Positions 43,939-52,982 of a DNA stretch of 64,000 nucleotides are shown one piece after another. Origin of the DNA: Nocardia flavorosea NBRC 108225. GTDB taxonomy: Bacteria; Actinomycetota; Actinomycetes; Mycobacteriales; Mycobacteriaceae. Every line of letters begins with the position of its first letter. Position 1 is the stretch's first letter. The stretch covers positions 22,502 through 86,501 of the forward strand of contig NZ_BDCG01000027.1 in NCBI RefSeq assembly GCF_001613385.1. The letters are read 5' to 3'. A model generated the notes under the pieces. The model did not search any database. It saw only the letters and a program-made list of their open reading frames with translations, and was not told the origin of the DNA. The position numbers and the translations under genes were made by a program.

Positions 43939-45180
43939 TCAGTTCACGGAGCTGCCCACTACGAAGGGCAGTGTCGTCATGCGAATCGCCACCGACAACT
44001 CGTGCTTGACCTCCGACAGGTCACCGACCCGGTAGTCCGGCACCTTGGCGTGCCATTCCTCTACCAGCGCGCGCAGTTCCATCCGGGCCAGATGCGATCC
44101 CGCGCAGGTGTGCGGACCCAGCCCGAATCCGATGTGCCGGTTCGGCCGCCGGTCGGCGTCGAAGGTGCTCGCCTCATCGAAAACACCGGGGTCGGTATTC
44201 GCCGTGGGCAACAGCAGCACCAAGCGATCCCCCTCTTTCCAGGGCAGTCCGTGGAAATCGATATCCGCGCGCACGGTACGCGGGAGGAGCGGGATGGACG
44301 GGAAGTAGCGCAGCGCTTCCTCGATCAGGCCACCGACCATGTCCGGGTCCGTGGTGATCGACCGGCGCAGACCGGGCTCATGCGCCAGATGCGCGACCAG
44401 CATCGCCATCGTCGATGCCGTTGTCCCCAGCGACGTGCCGAGCAGGGTGTAGCACATCGTCAAGATCTCTTTATCGGTCAACGGCTTGCCATCGATTTCC
44501 TGAGCCAGTAGGTAGCTCGGAATATCGTCGGCAGGGCGCCGGCGGCGCTCGGCGATCACCTCCACGAACATTTGGTTGATCTTCGTTGTCGCCGCCGCGA
44601 GGCGCGAACCGTCCGGATCGTTGCTCGCGTTCAGCTCTCCGGCCAGCAACCGCGTGGCGACGATGTCGTCGGTGTGCTCCACGGGCAGACCCATATGTTC
44701 GAGGAACACATCGGCCGGGACCCGCAGCGCCACATCGGCCATGAAGTCGCAGTGGCCTCGCGCCACCACCTCATCGGCCAGCCGTCGCACCGATTCCCGC
44801 GCCGCCGGTTCCAGCTTCTTCACCGCACTCGGCGACAACAGCGGCGCGAGCATTCTGCGGATCTTCGTATGCTCGGGCGGATCGAGATTGGGGGGAATGT
44901 GTATGCCGGGTGACGGCTTCCGGTAGAAGGTGAAGGTCTCCCGGTTGGAGAAGTTGTCGGTATCGGTGCCGATTTCCCTGCACAGCGGATAACTCGTCAC
45001 CACCCAGAATCCACGGGCAGCCGTGCTGTAGAAGATGTCTCCGGCACGCCGGGCCGCGAGCATCGTCCCCAGCGGGTCATCGCGGAACGCCGGGTCGCAT
45101 TCGGGATCGAAGTCCAGTATCTGTACGCCGGCCGCACGCGCCCGGGCCTCGGCATCTTCCACAGTGATTTCGTTGCTCAC
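43939..45180 (-). CDS. Cytochrome P450
   Basis: A 413-residue soluble bacterial P450. The heme-binding motif FGLGPHTCAG has the ligand C359, and the ExxR motif is in EEALRYFPS. The I-helix reads LGTSLGTTAST, so the usual acid before the threonine is missing. It would hydroxylate or oxidise a hydrophobic substrate with electrons from ferredoxin, not encoded nearby. The GTG start overlaps the SDR stop (GTGA), so P450 and SDR are translated together, fitting an alcohol-then-ketone sequence (inference). Confidence 0.93.
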   Translation of the reverse strand: MSNEITVEDAEARARAAGVQILDFDPECDPAFRDDPLGTMLAARRAGDIFYSTAARGFWVVTSYPLCREIGTDTDNFSNRETFTFYRKPSPGIHIPPNLDPPEHTKIRRMLAPLLSPSAVKKLEPAARESVRRLADEVVARGHCDFMADVALRVPADVFLEHMGLPVEHTDDIVATRLLAGELNASNDPDGSRLAAATTKINQMFVEVIAERRRRPADDIPSYLLAQEIDGKPLTDKEILTMCYTLLGTSLGTTASTMAMLVAHLAHEPGLRRSITTDPDMVGGLIEEALRYFPSIPLLPRTVRADIDFHGLPWKEGDRLVLLLPTANTDPGVFDEASTFDADRRPNRHIGFGLGPHTCAGSHLARMELRALVEEWHAKVPDYRVGDLSEVKHELSVAIRMTTLPFVVGSSVN

Positions 45181-46022
45181 TTGACCTCCTTGTTCACTAG
45201 CATGTCGACACTGGCAAGACGGCCGGCGCTGAGCGCTTCGGTCCGGGCTTCGAGCATCGCGCTGTCACCGGAGTCGGTGAAAATGCAGAACACGTGATCG
45301 TCGAGCGCCTGCTGCAGGATCCCGTCCGCCATCACCCGCGGATCCATCCCGTGCTGCGCCAAGAACGCCTTGCTCCGGTCCACCACCTCCGGATCGACTC
45401 GGTACGCTCCGTACTCGGCCGGCCGGCGCCGGAAAGCATCGGCCATCCTCGACCGAATCGCCCCGGGTAGCACCGCCGATACCCCCACCTGCGAACCGGC
45501 GGCCAGCAGATCCTGCCGGAGAGTCTCGGCCAGCGAGAGCACGGCATGTTTGCTGGAGATATAGGCCGCCACCGACGGCAGTGTCGTCACCGAACTGTTC
45601 GACGCGGTGATCAGAACGTGGCCCGCTCCCTGTTCGAGCAGCCGGGGAACAAAGCTTCGTACCCCGTGCACCACACCGAACACGTTCACGTCGTACACCC
45701 AGCGCCAGTCTTCGACCGTCAGTTCCCAGGAACGCCCGCGCACCGAAACGCCGGCGTTCAGGCAGACCACGTCCACGCGACCGAACCGTTCGAACGCACG
45801 ATCGGCCAGCGCGGCCACCGAATCGGATTTCGTGACATCTGTGGGCACGGCCAGCACCTCCGCACCGGCGGCCCGGAGCTGGGACTCGGCCTCGCCCAGG
45901 GCCTCTGTGTCGATATCTGCGATAACCACCCGTGCGCCGCGATCGGACAGACCGGCTGCCAGACCGAGCCCCAGACCGCCCGCTGCGCCGGTCACGACGG
46001 CAACATGACCCGCGCCCGTCAC
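45177..46022 (-). CDS. Short-chain dehydrogenase/reductase
   Basis: A 281-residue SDR. TGAAGGLG is at 11-18, LNAG at 89-92, and catalytic Y154 and K158 are present. The acidic residues after beta-2 (ADID) suggest NAD+. I chose GTG 46022 because GGAGG lies five bases upstream; a GTG at 46079 is an alternative. It overlaps the P450 gene by four bases. It probably oxidises the alcohol made by the P450, or a related intermediate. Confidence 0.88.
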   Translation of the reverse strand: MTGAGHVAVVTGAAGGLGLGLAAGLSDRGARVVIADIDTEALGEAESQLRAAGAEVLAVPTDVTKSDSVAALADRAFERFGRVDVVCLNAGVSVRGRSWELTVEDWRWVYDVNVFGVVHGVRSFVPRLLEQGAGHVLITASNSSVTTLPSVAAYISSKHAVLSLAETLRQDLLAAGSQVGVSAVLPGAIRSRMADAFRRRPAEYGAYRVDPEVVDRSKAFLAQHGMDPRVMADGILQQALDDHVFCIFTDSGDSAMLEARTEALSAGRLASVDMLVNKEVK

Positions 46023-46176
46023 AACGTCCTCCCGAGTGGACGATCGAGCACTGGCTCGAAGTTGTTCTCCACTGCTCACCCTTCCTTCGCGGCGCGCAGA
46101 CCTTGCCGGTGAGCAAGTGGCGCACCATATTCCGTTCGGCACGACCACGGGCCCGCCGGCGCAGCCCGATCCGGTG

Positions 46177-46875
46177 TCACCGGGTACGAATCCGATCTCC
46201 CGGCAAGCCGCAGGCACACGGCGCTCGGTCGATCACCCCGTCGACGTCCAACTCGATATCGCGACCCCGATACCTCCGGTCCCCGACGACCGTCAGGGTG
46301 GGCCGCCCCGAGACGGCGTTCACCTGCCATTCCTCGGGGTCGAGATGCAGCCCGGTTCCTTCCGGGCAGGACAGTCCGAGCGCAGGACCGAGCATTGCCA
46401 TCTCCGCCGGTCGCAGCCCGGCCCCGCGGAGCGGTTCGAGCGCATCGCGCCGCGCCCAGATCACCGGCATATCGGCCAATTTCGCTGCCGCACCTTCATC
46501 GGCGAGCAGCGACTCGGCCGTCTCGCCGGGCAGTCCGAGAATCGCTTCGACGGGCAGCAGACTCAGCAGCGCCGCGACCCGCCGGGAGTCCCAGGCATAG
46601 GGTTCGGCGTTGCTGTACACGACACCGATTTCACGCATTGCATGCACCACCGGGCCGAGCCATGGGCTTTCGGAGTTGCGAACGGTCTGCACTGCGTGCT
46701 GCCCCGGACCGACGCCCCAGATGTCCAGTAGCCGCCGGGCCCACGCGGTATCGCGCTCGTATTCCGGCCAGCCGATCTCGAATGCGAGACTCCCGCCCGC
46801 GCGGGGGAAGTACCCGATACCCACCAAAGACGGATCCCGCCCGGCCATGGCTTTCGTCATCAATTCACGGCTCAT
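46177..46875 (-). CDS. Unidentified protein resembling half of an adenylate-forming ligase
   Basis: A 232-residue protein that I cannot assign firmly. It has patterns of adenylate-forming enzymes: GVGPGQHAVQTVRNSESPWLGP near the N-terminus, LLPVEAILGLPG in the middle, and RYRGRDIELDVDGVIDRAPCACG, which resembles the CxCG end of PaaK-like ligases. No phosphate-binding loop is visible. It starts with ATG at 46875, overlapping the PaaK-like stop by four bases, so the two proteins probably act together. It could be an inactive ligase partner or a regulator. Confidence 0.7.
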   Translation of the reverse strand: MSRELMTKAMAGRDPSLVGIGYFPRAGGSLAFEIGWPEYERDTAWARRLLDIWGVGPGQHAVQTVRNSESPWLGPVVHAMREIGVVYSNAEPYAWDSRRVAALLSLLPVEAILGLPGETAESLLADEGAAAKLADMPVIWARRDALEPLRGAGLRPAEMAMLGPALGLSCPEGTGLHLDPEEWQVNAVSGRPTLTVVGDRRYRGRDIELDVDGVIDRAPCACGLPGDRIRTR

Positions 46876-48215
46876 GCCTTCACCACTCTTGGGAACTTGG
46901 CCACACTCGAACTGCGCGCCACCAGATCGTCGACCGGCACCAGCTCTATCTCCGGTTCGATGCCCACCTCCGCGGTGACCGCGCTACGCAGCCGCTGGCG
47001 CAGATCGTCGAGGTCCACTCCGCCGGCCGGCTGGTACCCGACGCGCAACCGCAGCTGATCGACCACCCGCGACTCACGAATGATCTGGAACATCCCGTCA
47101 TGGGTCTCGTTCTGTGTTTCGATCGCTTTCCATACCTGGCCGACCACTACCGGCCGGCCCTGCACGATCGTCTCGTCGCCGAGCCGGCCGATGATCCACT
47201 GCCGCGCATGGGTACGACCGCAACCGCACCTCTCCTGATCGATCCGGACGAGGTCACCGCTGCGGTACCGGATGAGTGGGGCAGCATTGTTGTCCAGGTC
47301 GGTGGCGACGAGCTCGCCGACCGTACCCGCCGGAACAGCTCGGAGGCTGTCGGTTTCCAGGGTCTCGGCGACGACAAAGTCCTCCCACAGGTGGTAACCG
47401 TTGTGTTCCCGGCATTCCCACGCGGTTCCGGTATCACCGGCGCTGCTGTAGGTGAACAACTCGATACCCCACTCGTCGCGAACCTTTGCCGCCAGGGCAG
47501 CGCCGAGCGGCTGCCCCGCGAACGCGGCGCCTTTGAGCGACGAGAACGCTTCGCGAAGATCGTAGGCGTCCTCGAGCCGCTCGAATTCGAGAACCGTGGG
47601 CATCAGCAACTGCAGATAGCTCGGCCGGAAGCGGCGCAGGGCCGCAATGATCTCCGCACCCTGGCCCATCCAGCCGTCGAGGTAGATCGGGACGAGCCCC
47701 ATCTGCTGATAGAACGTGTCGTAGAAACCGCGCATCGCGCCCGGCGGCACCAGGACCCGATCTCCGGGCCGGACCCCGAGCTCCCACAGATCGCGGCCCG
47801 AGCAGGCCGGCAGCGGCGGCGCCGTTTCCCAGATCTCGGGTACCAGTTCCGGCATTCCGGTCGTACCCGATGTGGTCATGATCGATGTCAGCCGGCTCGT
47901 CGGAACCTGCAGCAAACCGCCGAACGGATCGCCGGTCCGGTCCCGGTAGGCACGTACGTCGTCCTTGGTGAAAGTCGGCACCAACTCGAAGAAGTCGTCG
48001 AGGGAACGCACCCGAGCGGGATTCACACCTGCGGCGGACCAGAGCTCACGGTAGAACGGTGAGTTCTCGTACGCGGCAGGCACCAGCTCGAGCACCCGCC
48101 GCTCCTGCAACGCGCGCAATTGCTCGCGCGGCATCGTTTCGATGTCCGGCTGGAGAAACCGCCGGTTCGGATCGTCCGCACCCGCTACTAGCGGACTGGA
48201 CCTGGTTGCGTCCAC
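46872..48215 (-). CDS. Phenylacetate-CoA ligase (PaaK)-like AMP-dependent ligase
   Basis: A 447-residue PaaK-family ligase. The N-terminus (VPAAYENSPFYRELW) and phosphate-binding loop (TTSGTTGMPELV, with Glu instead of the usual Lys) are seen, as are YSSAGDTGT and RYRSGDLVRID. A C-rich CGCGRTHARQ precedes the hinge. The C-terminal ACT-like part follows. The GTG at 48215 is chosen for AAGGAAG five bases upstream; a longer frame to 48323 is unlikely. It heads the minus-strand P450/LLM operon and probably activates an aromatic or cyclic acid. Confidence 0.85.
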   Translation of the reverse strand: MDATRSSPLVAGADDPNRRFLQPDIETMPREQLRALQERRVLELVPAAYENSPFYRELWSAAGVNPARVRSLDDFFELVPTFTKDDVRAYRDRTGDPFGGLLQVPTSRLTSIMTTSGTTGMPELVPEIWETAPPLPACSGRDLWELGVRPGDRVLVPPGAMRGFYDTFYQQMGLVPIYLDGWMGQGAEIIAALRRFRPSYLQLLMPTVLEFERLEDAYDLREAFSSLKGAAFAGQPLGAALAAKVRDEWGIELFTYSSAGDTGTAWECREHNGYHLWEDFVVAETLETDSLRAVPAGTVGELVATDLDNNAAPLIRYRSGDLVRIDQERCGCGRTHARQWIIGRLGDETIVQGRPVVVGQVWKAIETQNETHDGMFQIIRESRVVDQLRLRVGYQPAGGVDLDDLRQRLRSAVTAEVGIEPEIELVPVDDLVARSSSVAKFPRVVKA

Positions 48216-48816
48216 GTCGTCTTCCTTCGTAGGTCGAACATCAGCAAGAGATGTAGACCAGACCGTAGGACGAGACATGGCTCGCAATGACGGGAACACC
48301 GTTCTTTCCCGAACTTGCCCCACCGCACACCAAGACGCTTAATTAGTTATATACTTCCGGCGGCTCAGCGCTGGCGCTTGACCAGCCCACCTGCACTTAT
48401 GCGCGATTTCAACATCAAATCCGCGGCCAACAAGTAAATGAGATATCTCTTTACTTGGGCAGCGGCGCCGCATCGGTGCCCGGCATCCACCCGAATGCTA
48501 CGAAACCGGACGCCCGAGCTCACTCGGGCCAAAGTCCTCAAAGAAGTTCCCGAACTGCGCGAGACATCGGAACGCCATGACGCCGGTGGCATCGGATCGC
48601 ACACGGACGGACCGAAGCTTCACCAAGATTCTCCCGGCATGATGGGTCACCGAAACCCGTACGTTGCGATGGGACGATCGCGCGGGGTCGCCCGCGGCCG
48701 TCATGACCCGCCGAGCAGGCAGCGAGCGTTGATCGGTTCAGCGGTGAGCAACTCGATTTCGGCGCAGCGCGCGCCTACCCGCCCTGAATTCCCGAAAGAA
48801 GACGAACGTCGGCGAA
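48216..48816. other. 600-base intergenic region, promoter of the PaaK-like operon
   Basis: No convincing gene. It holds AT-rich patches near 48341-48356 and an inverted repeat at 48432-48456. The first patch is 125 bases upstream of the PaaK-like start and may be its promoter. Short open frames on both strands lack codon bias and family resemblance. Confidence 0.5.
48432..48456. promoter_or_regulatory. 25-base inverted repeat
   Basis: AAGTAAA, one extra T, the 10-base palindrome GAGATATCTC, then TTTACTT: a 7+10+7 dyad with a single-base bulge. It is AT-rich and far from neighbouring 3' ends, so an operator seems more likely than a terminator. Confidence 0.5.
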
Positions 48817-49587
48817 TCAGCCCATCAGATCGAGCACTGTGGTGACATCCGGCCGCAGCAGATAGTCGCGTGCCTCGGTCAGATGCTTGCGCCAGACCTC
48901 CTCGGCACCGGTCTCCACGCCCGCCTCGATGAGATCGACGACCCGATGGTGTGCCTTGAGCCCCAGGCTCATACCGGTTTCCTCCGGTGTGGCGACTTTC
49001 GACTCCACCCAATCGATATTCGCCCGGTCGATGATGTGCTGGACCATACCGGTCAGCACCCGCAGCGTCTGGTTCCCGGTGAGCTCGACCAGCAGGGCAT
49101 GAAACGCGGTGTGCGTCCTGATCGCGCGCAAAGGGGAATCGGCCGCCGCTTCGTGTTCGTCGAGCGCCGCACGCAACCGCTCGACATCGGCGTCGGTCCG
49201 GCGGGCAGCGAGCAGGCCGATGATGGGCGGTTCGATCAGGATCCGCGCCTCGTACACATCCGCCAGCGTGGTGCCGCGGAACTCGAGTACGAAGCCGGCA
49301 TACCGCGCGGCCACATCGATATTCGGCACCTGGACACGAGCGCCGCCATGGGCACCGCGGCGAACAGTGATGAGAGATTCGGATTCGAGCACGCGGAAGG
49401 CTTCACGCAGTGTCGGACGGGAAACGTTGAACCGTTCGAGGAGTTCGGCCTCCGACGGCAGGGCAGCACCCTCCGCGAGGTCGCCGCGGACGATCTGCCG
49501 GCGCAACTGGTCGGCGATCAGTTCCGCGGTCTTCGGCAGGCGGGGCGGCTGGAGCCTCTCGGCGGATACCGTATCGAGCTGGACCAC
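48817..49587 (-). CDS. GntR family regulator, FadR/FCD subfamily
   Basis: A 256-residue regulator. The winged helix-turn-helix is at about 43-75 (LPSEAELLERFNVSRPTLREAFRVLESESLI), and the C-terminal FCD domain contains RTHTAFHALLVELTGN and LKAHHRVVDLIEAG, with the histidines that bind metal or ligand. It is divergent from mcr across a 255-base region and probably controls it. Ligands of this family are often organic acids or acyl-CoAs. Confidence 0.92.
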   Translation of the reverse strand: MVQLDTVSAERLQPPRLPKTAELIADQLRRQIVRGDLAEGAALPSEAELLERFNVSRPTLREAFRVLESESLITVRRGAHGGARVQVPNIDVAARYAGFVLEFRGTTLADVYEARILIEPPIIGLLAARRTDADVERLRAALDEHEAAADSPLRAIRTHTAFHALLVELTGNQTLRVLTGMVQHIIDRANIDWVESKVATPEETGMSLGLKAHHRVVDLIEAGVETGAEEVWRKHLTEARDYLLRPDVTTVLDLMG

Positions 49588-49842
49588 GGCCTTCCTCTCG
49601 GTTTCTCTCGCAGGTCGATTGCGCTCCGTCGCACGATCATCTAGTTACTCAACTGTACCCTATAGCAGGTCCGCATACCCTCGCCGGCCAGCGGGGCCGT
49701 GCGCGATCAGTGTGCGCCCGAGTATTCCCACCGACCAAATACGCAGGCTCCGTGGGTTTCCGGGCGTAGTCCTTGCCCGCCAGGTAACCTCCTTGCGATA
49801 ATAACTTAATGATTTATCTATCTTATACCTTGGTGGGTCGCC
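49588..49842. promoter_or_regulatory. Divergent promoter region gntR / mcr
   Basis: Two AT-rich patches are present: 49639-49666 near the gntR start and 49797-49829 near mcr. The second includes CTTAATGATTTATCTATCT at 49805-49823, which matches the site at 41101-41119 and, inverted, the one at 62504-62522. Either patch may be a GntR operator. Confidence 0.45.
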
Positions 49843-51027
49843 GTGACAGCTGCTGATCGCAGCGGGTCCCCTGCGCCGCGCGGCCCGCTACAGGGAGTCA
49901 AGGTGATCGAGATCGCCGGCCTCGGTCCCGGCCCCTACGCCGCGATGCTCCTCGCCGATATGGGAGCCGATGTGGTGCGGGTGGACCGCCCGGGACCGGT
50001 GTCCGGGCAGCCGGAGCTCTACGCGCTGGCCCGCGGCCGCCGCTCGCTGGCGGTCGATATGAAGAAGGCCGAGGGCCTGGCGACGCTGCTGGATCTGGTC
50101 GACACCGCGGATATCCTCATCGAAGGTTTTCGGCCCGGTGTCGCCGAACGGCTCGGGTTCGGCCCGGACGTCTGCCACAGCCGCAACGCCCGGCTCGTCT
50201 ACGCCCGGATGACAGGCTGGGGTCAGGACGGCCCCTTCAGCCGGATGGCCGGACACGACCTCAACTATCTCGGGCTCACCGGCGCCCTGACGCTCCTGCA
50301 GAGCTCCGCCGATTCCCCTCCCCCGTCACCCCCCGGATTCATCGCCGATTTCGGTGGCGGCGGACTGATGATGGCCTTCGGAATCGTCAGCGCACTGCAC
50401 GAGGCTCAGCGTTCCGGTTCCGGCCAGGTCGTCGACGCGGCCATGGTGGACGGCGTCGCGTCACTGACGACGCTGATCTATTCGATGACGGCCCAGGGCC
50501 GCTGGAACATGGATCGGCCCGGCACCAATTTCTGTGATGGCGCCGCTCCCTACTACGCCGTCTACGAGACCGCGGACGGCAAGTACCTCGCGGTCGCGCC
50601 AATCGAACCACAGTTCTACGCGACCATGATCGAGCTGCTGGGCTTGACGCTCGACGAACTGCCCGATCGCGAGGATCCGGCCAACTGGGCCGAATTGAAG
50701 GAACTGCTCGCCGGAATCTTCCGCACGAAACCACGGGAGCACTGGACCGGCCTGTTCGACGGGACCGACGCGTGCGTCACCCCGGTACTCAACTTCGCCG
50801 AGGCAAGGCAGCATCCGCACAATGCGGCCAGGGGCACCTTCGTCGAGGAATTCGGTGTGGTGCAGCCGGCGCCGGCACCCCGCCTGGGCGGTACACCGGC
50901 GGCCATCACCCGACCGCCCGCTGTGCCGGGCGCCCATTCACGGGAGGTGCTGCTCGACTGGGGCCTGTCCGCTGAGCGGGTCGGCACGCTGATCGACTCG
51001 GGCGTGGTCACCGAACGACCGGCGTAA
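49843..51027 (+). CDS. mcr: Alpha-methylacyl-CoA racemase
   Basis: A 394-residue family III CoA-transferase-fold protein with the racemase signature. GWGQDGPFSRMAGHDLNYLGLTG carries the catalytic H138, and FIADFGGGG carries D169. E255 in PIEPQFY matches the third key residue of Mycobacterium MCR. It would interconvert 2R- and 2S-methylacyl-CoA, needed before beta-oxidation of methyl-branched or sterol-type side chains. The GTG start at 49843 follows GGTGGG. It is divergent from the GntR regulator and ends at a perfect palindromic terminator. Confidence 0.93.
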   Translation: MTAADRSGSPAPRGPLQGVKVIEIAGLGPGPYAAMLLADMGADVVRVDRPGPVSGQPELYALARGRRSLAVDMKKAEGLATLLDLVDTADILIEGFRPGVAERLGFGPDVCHSRNARLVYARMTGWGQDGPFSRMAGHDLNYLGLTGALTLLQSSADSPPPSPPGFIADFGGGGLMMAFGIVSALHEAQRSGSGQVVDAAMVDGVASLTTLIYSMTAQGRWNMDRPGTNFCDGAAPYYAVYETADGKYLAVAPIEPQFYATMIELLGLTLDELPDREDPANWAELKELLAGIFRTKPREHWTGLFDGTDACVTPVLNFAEARQHPHNAARGTFVEEFGVVQPAPAPRLGGTPAAITRPPAVPGAHSREVLLDWGLSAERVGTLIDSGVVTERPA

Positions 51028-51044
51028 TGCGTATCCAGCACAAA

Positions 51045-51090
51045 ACGGGCGTGGCCCGGTCGCGGATATCCGCGACCGGGCCACGCCCGT
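51045..51090. terminator. 46-base perfect palindrome between convergent genes
   Basis: Two perfect 23-base arms (51045-51067 and 51068-51090) meet without a spacer. They lie between the mcr stop at 51027 and the convergent FadE stop at 51096. It acts as a bidirectional terminator candidate. Confidence 0.85.
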
Positions 51091-51095
51091 CCCCC

Positions 51096-52208
51096 TCAGA
51101 TGCCGAGGCGGTCGGCGAGTAACTGACGATGGAAGTCGGAACCGCCGAGCAGAGCCTGGGAGCTCTTCGCGCGCTTCAGATAGAGATGCGCCGGATGTTC
51201 CCAGGTGAACCCGATACCACCGTGGATCTGAATATTGTCCCCGGCGGCCTGCAGGTACGCGTCGACACAGTGCGCCTTGACCATCGGTGCCACCACGGGC
51301 ACATCGACATGCCCGGTGGCGGCGGCCCAGAGCGCGTAGTAGACAGCGGACCGCGATGACTCCAGTTCGACCAGCATCGAGGCACACATATGTTTGATCG
51401 CTTGGAACGAGCCGATGGGACGGCCGAACTGCTCGCGCACCTTCGCATAATCCACGGCCATATCGAGTACTCGTCCGGTGCCCCCGAGGGAGTCGGCGGC
51501 CAACGCGATGGAGGTCAGGTCGAGCATCCGGGCGACCGCACCCTCCGCATCGGCGGACGCCAGCCGCTCGGCGGGCGTATCGGCGAAGGTCAGGCGGGCC
51601 AGTTTGCGGGTTTGATCCATCGTGGGCAGCGGCGTCCGCTCGAGCCCCGACGCGGCCGCGTCGACCGCGAAAACACCGAGCTCTTCGCCCGCCCGCGCCA
51701 CAACCAGTATCAGATCGGCACCCGCGCCGTCGACGACATAAGACTTGTGGCCGTCGAGTCGCCAGCCGTCACCCGAGGATCGGGCGGCCAGGGCCACCGC
51801 GTCCGGTTGCCACGAGCCCGCCTCCTCGGCCAGCGCCACGGTGGCCACCAGGTCCCCGTTGGCGATCCCGGGCAACCACCGCGCGCAGGCAGCCTCGTCT
51901 CCGAGTGCCATCAGCAGTTGCGGGGCCATCACACCGGAAGCCAGGAATGGAGACACCGTCAGCGCCCGGCCGAGTTCCTCGAGCACGATGCCGAGCTCGA
52001 CGAAGGTGAACCCGGCGCCGCCGTATTCCTCCGGAACAGCGATGCCCTGGAGACCGATCTCCGTACCCATCTGCTTCCACAGCTGACGGTCGAAGCCGGC
52101 GGGCTCGGCCATCCGCTCGCGGACGGCGTCCTCGGCGGCGCGTTCGGTCAGGAACTCCCGCACTACGTCCTGCAGTGTGGTCTGTTCGTCGTTGAGTGCG
52201 AATTCCAC
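51096..52208 (-). CDS. Acyl-CoA dehydrogenase (FadE29-like)
   Basis: A 370-residue acyl-CoA dehydrogenase. MAVDYAKVREQFGRPIGSFQAIKHM and IHGGIGFTWEHPAHLYLKRAKSSQ strongly resemble the second FadE at 33351-34508. Its FAD loop reads AEEAGSW, so like that protein it may need a partner chain; none is adjacent. The GTG start at 52208 follows the crotonase stop by six bases, so the two are in one minus-strand operon. Confidence 0.92.
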   Translation of the reverse strand: MEFALNDEQTTLQDVVREFLTERAAEDAVRERMAEPAGFDRQLWKQMGTEIGLQGIAVPEEYGGAGFTFVELGIVLEELGRALTVSPFLASGVMAPQLLMALGDEAACARWLPGIANGDLVATVALAEEAGSWQPDAVALAARSSGDGWRLDGHKSYVVDGAGADLILVVARAGEELGVFAVDAAASGLERTPLPTMDQTRKLARLTFADTPAERLASADAEGAVARMLDLTSIALAADSLGGTGRVLDMAVDYAKVREQFGRPIGSFQAIKHMCASMLVELESSRSAVYYALWAAATGHVDVPVVAPMVKAHCVDAYLQAAGDNIQIHGGIGFTWEHPAHLYLKRAKSSQALLGGSDFHRQLLADRLGI

Positions 52209-52214
52209 CGCGAC

Positions 52215-52982
52215 TCACCCCTTCCGAGCGGCGAACTTCTCCGGCACCGCTCGGTACTCGGAGGTGTCGTGGGACTGGCTTTCGGCGGCCAAGCCGTAAC
52301 CGAGCATCGACACCGAGGCCTGGCGCAGGTGCTGGTTGAGGACCATCTTGGTGTCCTGCACCGCCTGCGCGGGCAACTCCGCGAGCTGGCGGGCGCTGGC
52401 CATCGCCTTGTCGAACACCTGGTCGGCGGGGTCGGCGTAGGTTGCCAGACCCAATTCCACGGCCACGGCCGCGGGGATGCGTTCGCCGGTGAGCAGATAG
52501 CGCTTCGCCCGCAGCAGGCCGATGCTCAGCGGCATCGCCACCGCTCCGCCGTCACCGGCCACCAGGGCGACCTGCACATGCGGATCGGCCAAGTAGGTCG
52601 AGTCGGAGATGTGCACGATATCGCAGGCAGATGCCAGCGTGCAGCCCAATCCCACGGCGGGGCCGTTCACCGCCGCCACGACGGGCAGGTGGACGTTGAG
52701 CAGGTCCTCGAAGATCTGCCGGCCCTCGCGCAACCGGGACCGGCGCAGAGCGAGATCATCTGCCAGGACCGCGAAGTCCTCGATATCGCCGCCCGCGCTG
52801 AAAGCGCGACCGGCTCCGGTCAGCACGATCGCGCGTGCGCCGGGATCGGCACAGACTTCACGCAGCGCCGCCAGCAGCGCCAAGTGCATATCCGAACTGA
52901 ACGCGTTGCGCGCGTCCGGACGGTTGAGCGTGATCACCCTGACGGGTCCGTCCGCGGAGACGAGTACGGGCTCGTCTGTCAT
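52215..52982 (-). CDS. Crotonase family protein lacking both hydratase glutamates
   Basis: A 255-residue crotonase. The oxyanion segments FSAGGDIEDF and GLGCTLASACD are present. The first hydratase glutamate is Thr (GCTLA) and the second is His in LADPHVQV. The AGDGG turn is typical of a common actinobacterial crotonase group of uncertain reaction. The ATG at 52982 is chosen over the much longer open frame upstream, which runs through the divergent promoter and gene. It is followed by the FadE gene. Confidence 0.88.
   Translation of the reverse strand: MTDEPVLVSADGPVRVITLNRPDARNAFSSDMHLALLAALREVCADPGARAIVLTGAGRAFSAGGDIEDFAVLADDLALRRSRLREGRQIFEDLLNVHLPVVAAVNGPAVGLGCTLASACDIVHISDSTYLADPHVQVALVAGDGGAVAMPLSIGLLRAKRYLLTGERIPAAVAVELGLATYADPADQVFDKAMASARQLAELPAQAVQDTKMVLNQHLRQASVSMLGYGLAAESQSHDTSEYRAVPEKFAARKG

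Noticed and set aside
48438..48845. 135-codon plus-strand frame in the 600-base gap
   Set aside because: It begins inside the inverted repeat, lacks codon bias and overlaps the GntR 3' end.
49843..51027. Reading mcr as an ordinary CaiB CoA transferase
   Set aside because: The GHDLNY histidine, the ADFGGGG aspartate and the PIEPQFY glutamate match the racemase triad.
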